Positions 32,657 to 35,538 of a stretch of DNA of 35,538 bases are shown here, piece by piece. The stretch covers positions 1 through 35,538 of the forward strand of contig CAZICM010000082.1 of assembly GCA_964537685.1 (NCBI GenBank), given 5' to 3'. This stretch comes from CAZICM01 sp964537685 (GTDB lineage Bacteria; Myxococcota_A; Polyangia; Polyangiales; Polyangiaceae). The position numbers and the translations under genes were made by a program. Below the pieces are notes generated by a model that worked only from the letters and a program-made list of their open reading frames with translations, searched no databases and had not been told where the DNA came from. Every line of letters starts with the position of its first letter. Position 1 is the first letter of the stretch.

Positions 32657-33469
32657 TTAAGGATCGAAATCGGAGGAGGGAGGCTTGCCTGCGGGTTTGG
32701 ATGTGGCCGCGCCCGATGTGGAGGCGGGAGGAGGTTTGGAGCTGGGCGGTTTGCGGCCTGCTGGGGGCCGGACGGGGGGTTTGGCCGCATTGGAGGCGGT
32801 GCTTGGTTTAGAGGCGGCGGATATTCCGCTGGGCAGCTTTTCCAAGGCGCTCATCATGCCAACCACAAAGTAGGAAGCGCGGCCTCCTTGAGTGGCGGAC
32901 AATTCGGAGGTCCGCTCGAGCACCGTGGTGGCTGCGCTGAGTTCGGTTTCGATGTCATCGGCCTTGGAGCCAAAGGTGACGCGCACCCGAGCCTTGAGTT
33001 CTTTGGCTTTGGCGCGCATGGCGGCGGCCCTGCGCTCGAGATCGCGCATTCGTTCGGCGAGCGATAGGGCGTCCTTGGCTGAAGCTTCGACGGCTTCGAG
33101 CACCGTGTCATCGGAAGCATCGCCCGAGGGTTTTCCCTGCTTCTCTACATTGGGCGCCGGCGTGAGCGAGAGGCTGGGTTTAAAGCCTGAATCACGCCAT
33201 TTTTTGGCGCGTTCCGACAGAGGCAAGAGGGCATCGTCGCTATTGGCGGAGCCCGGTACGCCCAGGCTTTTGGCGAGGGGCGAAGAGAGGGAATCCGCTT
33301 CGGAAACGGCTTTGGACGAAGCTTGGCGAAGCGCGTCGACTTCCTTGAAGAAGGAATCGAAATCGGCATTGCCTGTGACAACCGGCTGGCCTTGTTCGAT
33401 ACGCGACTGAGACTCGCCGCCGCAGGCTGAAACGCACAGGGCGATCGCCGCGGCGGCGATGCACAGCAT
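32657..33469 (-). CDS. Lipoprotein with coiled coil and Pro/Ser/Lys-rich tail
   Basis: The product is 270 residues from the ATG that begins a lipoprotein signal (MLCIAAAAIALCVSAC, Cys16). In-frame GTG and TTG codons upstream would overlap the neighbouring gene and displace the signal. Residues ~120-200 are helical with heptad-like spacing (KDALSLAERMRDLERRAAAMRAKAKELKARV). The last ~55 residues are low-complexity Pro/Ser/Lys/Ala (PPVRPPAGRKPPSSKPPP), as in peptidoglycan-spanning or surface-attachment tails. No family was recognised. It follows the large single-pass protein gene by 29 bases on the same strand, suggesting an operon. Confidence 0.8.
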   Translation of the reverse strand: MLCIAAAAIALCVSACGGESQSRIEQGQPVVTGNADFDSFFKEVDALRQASSKAVSEADSLSSPLAKSLGVPGSANSDDALLPLSERAKKWRDSGFKPSLSLTPAPNVEKQGKPSGDASDDTVLEAVEASAKDALSLAERMRDLERRAAAMRAKAKELKARVRVTFGSKADDIETELSAATTVLERTSELSATQGGRASYFVVGMMSALEKLPSGISAASKPSTASNAAKPPVRPPAGRKPPSSKPPPASTSGAATSKPAGKPPSSDFDP

Positions 33470-33498
33470 GCGTTTAAATCGATGTGGAGATTGAGCGA

Positions 33499-35526
33499 CT
33501 AGGAGCACTGAAGCATCGCTCCCCAAAGTTCGTAACCGGCTTTGCCCTGCTGAAGAAACACCACGCTAACATATCCTTCTGTAACGCCCAAAACGCCCTG
33601 TCCAAAGTTTCCTGCGGGCGGGGAAAGCGCGATGGGATCGCCAAGGGGCGCGAGATCGGGCGCGAGGGTTTGGGCCCGGATGGCGCGGTTGCCTGGAGAG
33701 CCTTCGGTCCAAACCAAGAGCCATCGGCCATCGGCCAGGCCGGCGATATCGGGTGAAAACGCATCGCCGCCTGGGCCGCCTTTGGGCAGCGGAATGACGG
33801 TCGTGGTGCTGGGGATCGATCCTACGGGAGACAAGCCCACGCGCATCTCATAACTCGAGCCGGGTTCGGGCCTATCGGCGAAAATAACGGCGAATTCCTT
33901 GCCATTAAAGCCGCTCATCGGCTTACCCACGGCGCCTCCGCCCGAACCGACAATTTGGACAAGACCGCCGCTGGCTTTTTGATCGCGATCGACGATGCCG
34001 CCCCAAATGCTCATGCCTTTGCGGTAGACGATGGCATAGCCCTGATCGCCCAGGGAAATGGCCCGAATCGCGTTGGCATCGCCTTCGCCTTGCATGGGGA
34101 AGAGGGTTTTAGGTTCGGGATCGGGGACTTTGGTGCTCAAGGTGACAGAAGACCCGCCGGCGCCCACAACAAAGGGGCGTTCGGGATGAGGCACATAGGC
34201 AATGGGCGCGATTTGGCCGACTTGAGTTTCGGTGACGACCACAAAGCCGGCCGCATCGAGAGAAGGCGCGACCCGTTCGATGGGCGACTCGGTTTCTGAG
34301 GAGAGGCGTTCGCTCAAGCTGCCTGAAGCGGCATCGATTTCGACGCCCATCGCCGCATTTTCCGAGCGGGCATAGCCCAGGGCGAACACGCCGGGACGAG
34401 GCGAAAACAAATCAAAAGGAACCGATTTATCGGCGCGGTCGGCCCAGCGCACAGGCTGGCGCGATACCCAGCAGGGCTTTAGAGGTTTGGGGATGCCGGC
34501 GCGGGCGGCCAGGGCGGCCAGGGAAAGGGCGGCTTTGAGTTTGGGCGGGGCCTGAGCCGCGGATGAGCCCGAAGAGCCGATGGAGCAGCGGCCAACCAAA
34601 AAAGCGGCGACGGTCATGGCCACGAGTGCGCCGCCCAAGGTCATCAGCGAGGACATCGAGACCGGAACGGGTTCGGCAAAGGGGCGCTGGGACGAGGCGG
34701 GCCGCTGTTCGGGAACCGTATCGGCGTGGGGCCTGGGCCTGGTGCGAATGGTGCTGGTGGGCGGTAAAGGAAGACCTGTCAGGGCCGCGATGCGCTGGGC
34801 ATCGGCGCTGGAATTGGAACGCCTGTCGGGCAGGCTTGGGTGCGATGGGTGCGAGGGGTGCGAGGGATGTGAGGGATGTTCTGCACCAAGACGGGGAAAG
34901 GCCGCTCTTTCCTGGCTGTTTGCGGGCGCGGGCGGGGATTCCGCGGAGGGAGCCGGCACAGTTTCGGCGACCGGAGCGAGTTTTTGCGTTTCGGTGTGAA
35001 CAGCATCGCCTGGAGACGCGGGCGAATCGCTTTGGGATTGGGCGAGATCGGGTGAAGAGACGGCCGCCAAAGGAGCGGTGGGCGTGAAGCGCTGATGCTT
35101 GTCTTCCGGGGCGGCGGCGGCAGCGGGGACAGCGGGGACAGCGGCCGGTTGAGCCACGGGCTTAGGCTCGAGCGGCGCGGCCGTTTTCTCGGGCGCGGCT
35201 TTTAGGACGGCGGGGCTTTCCTTGGCTGGAGGAGCAGCCACTGGAAGCGCGGGAGAAGGCGCGGCGGGCGCAGGCGCAACGGGCGAGGCGGTGGTGGTGG
35301 ACAACAAAGCCGTCGCGTTTGTCTTTTCGTGCGCGGGAAGCGGTGAAGCCGAACGAACGCCAAAGACCGCCGCCGCTTTCGATGCGCCGATGACCTGCTC
35401 GGGGCGCATGGGGGCAAATCGGGCGGTATTCTCTGCTTTTGCAGCGTTTGGCGCGGAGCCGGATGGCGCGGCGGGCGCAGGCGCGGCAGGCGCGGGTGCG
35501 CTGGGAAGCGTCATCGGCTTGGTCAT
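33499..35526 (-). CDS. Large single-pass protein: Ala/Pro-rich N-terminus and extracytoplasmic domain
   Basis: The product is 675 residues from the ATG at 35526, but the frame is open to the window edge, so the true start may lie further upstream. Residues ~1-285 are Ala/Pro-rich and likely disordered, with a run of HPS triplets. A transmembrane helix (LMTLGGALVAMTVAAFLVGRC) lies near ~292-313. The C-terminal ~345 residues are beta-rich, with repeated segments resembling propeller blades (GQIAPIAYVPHPERPFVV, GYAIVYRKGMSIWGG, GRWLLVWTEGSPGNRAIRAQ, GYVSVVFLQQGKAGYELWG). The layout resembles the non-kinase half of myxobacterial Ser/Thr kinases. A kinase domain beyond the window cannot be excluded. 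Confidence 0.8.
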   Translation of the reverse strand: MTKPMTLPSAPAPAAPAPAAPSGSAPNAAKAENTARFAPMRPEQVIGASKAAAVFGVRSASPLPAHEKTNATALLSTTTASPVAPAPAAPSPALPVAAPPAKESPAVLKAAPEKTAAPLEPKPVAQPAAVPAVPAAAAAPEDKHQRFTPTAPLAAVSSPDLAQSQSDSPASPGDAVHTETQKLAPVAETVPAPSAESPPAPANSQERAAFPRLGAEHPSHPSHPSHPSHPSLPDRRSNSSADAQRIAALTGLPLPPTSTIRTRPRPHADTVPEQRPASSQRPFAEPVPVSMSSLMTLGGALVAMTVAAFLVGRCSIGSSGSSAAQAPPKLKAALSLAALAARAGIPKPLKPCWVSRQPVRWADRADKSVPFDLFSPRPGVFALGYARSENAAMGVEIDAASGSLSERLSSETESPIERVAPSLDAAGFVVVTETQVGQIAPIAYVPHPERPFVVGAGGSSVTLSTKVPDPEPKTLFPMQGEGDANAIRAISLGDQGYAIVYRKGMSIWGGIVDRDQKASGGLVQIVGSGGGAVGKPMSGFNGKEFAVIFADRPEPGSSYEMRVGLSPVGSIPSTTTVIPLPKGGPGGDAFSPDIAGLADGRWLLVWTEGSPGNRAIRAQTLAPDLAPLGDPIALSPPAGNFGQGVLGVTEGYVSVVFLQQGKAGYELWGAMLQCS
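34838..34879 (-). repeat. 9-bp tandem repeat coding for HPS triplets
   Basis: About five 9-base units (GGGTGCGAT, GGGTGCGAG, GGGTGCGAG, GGATGTGAG, then partial) code on the minus strand for consecutive His-Pro-Ser triplets. The repeat sits in the disordered N-terminal region of the large single-pass protein and is likely slippage-prone without frame loss. Confidence 0.85.
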
Positions 35527-35538
35527 CTCGGCCGCCGC

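Overview
The window looks like a chromosomal segment from a Myxococcota-type (formerly deltaproteobacterial) genome. This is inferred, not proven. The signs are a Hanks-type kinase with a Pro/Gln/Gly-rich linker, transmembrane helix and PEGA domain; an FHA-GAF-sigma54 activator; a relic of a kinase/ATPase/TPR-type regulator; a Cys-rich RCC1-propeller lipoprotein; and about seven lipoprotein genes. Most of the window reads as GC-rich. By eye, 0.6-6 kb, the 10.7-12.2 kb cassette and 21.2-22.9 kb are more AT-rich. No rRNA or tRNA gene, CRISPR array or complete insertion sequence was recognised.

Layout. 0-2.3 kb: the 3' end of a tyrosine recombinase, a short inverted repeat, and a 5'-truncated ATPase/TPR gene. 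2.3-5.2 kb: three secreted lipoproteins, one ending in a knottin-like cysteine framework and one built from a duplicated six-cysteine module. 5.3-6.1 kb: a tandem pair of small STAS/SpoIIAA-like proteins. 6.1-10.6 kb (minus strand): an FHA-GAF-sigma54 regulator immediately upstream of mutS2. 10.7-12.2 kb: a two-gene cassette with a large proteasome/HslV-like Ntn hydrolase (Thr1/Asp17/Lys33 at canonical spacing) translationally coupled to a 65-residue protein. 12.2-15.1 kb: a Gly-rich envelope protein and, divergently, an RCC1 lipoprotein. 15.1-17.9 kb: mnmA, a lipoprotein and a GNAT acetyltransferase joined by ATGA overlaps. 18.1-21.2 kb: a small lipoprotein, then a PIG-L deacetylase / membrane protein / amidohydrolase-like operon.

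21.2-22.8 kb (minus strand): a toxin-antitoxin-chaperone operon (MqsR-like toxin, MqsA-like zinc-finger/HTH antitoxin with a C-terminal extension, SecB-like chaperone), with a palindrome inside its promoter spacer. 22.9-23.2 kb: about six copies of a 42-bp tandem repeat, followed by a gene of unknown function. 24.1-28.9 kb: Ser/Thr kinase, a TrmA/RlmD-type RNA methyltransferase and tilS, overlapping at stop/start codons. 29.0-31.0 kb: ftsH, ending at a strong bidirectional terminator shared with a minus-strand outer-membrane porin. 32.6-35.5 kb (minus strand): a lipoprotein and a large single-pass protein with an Ala/Pro-rich N-terminus, whose start may lie beyond the window.

The core genes (mutS2, mnmA, the RNA methyltransferase, tilS, ftsH) serve genome and tRNA/rRNA maintenance and membrane proteostasis. 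The two most notable accessory systems are the Ntn-hydrolase cassette and the SecB-dependent toxin-antitoxin operon.
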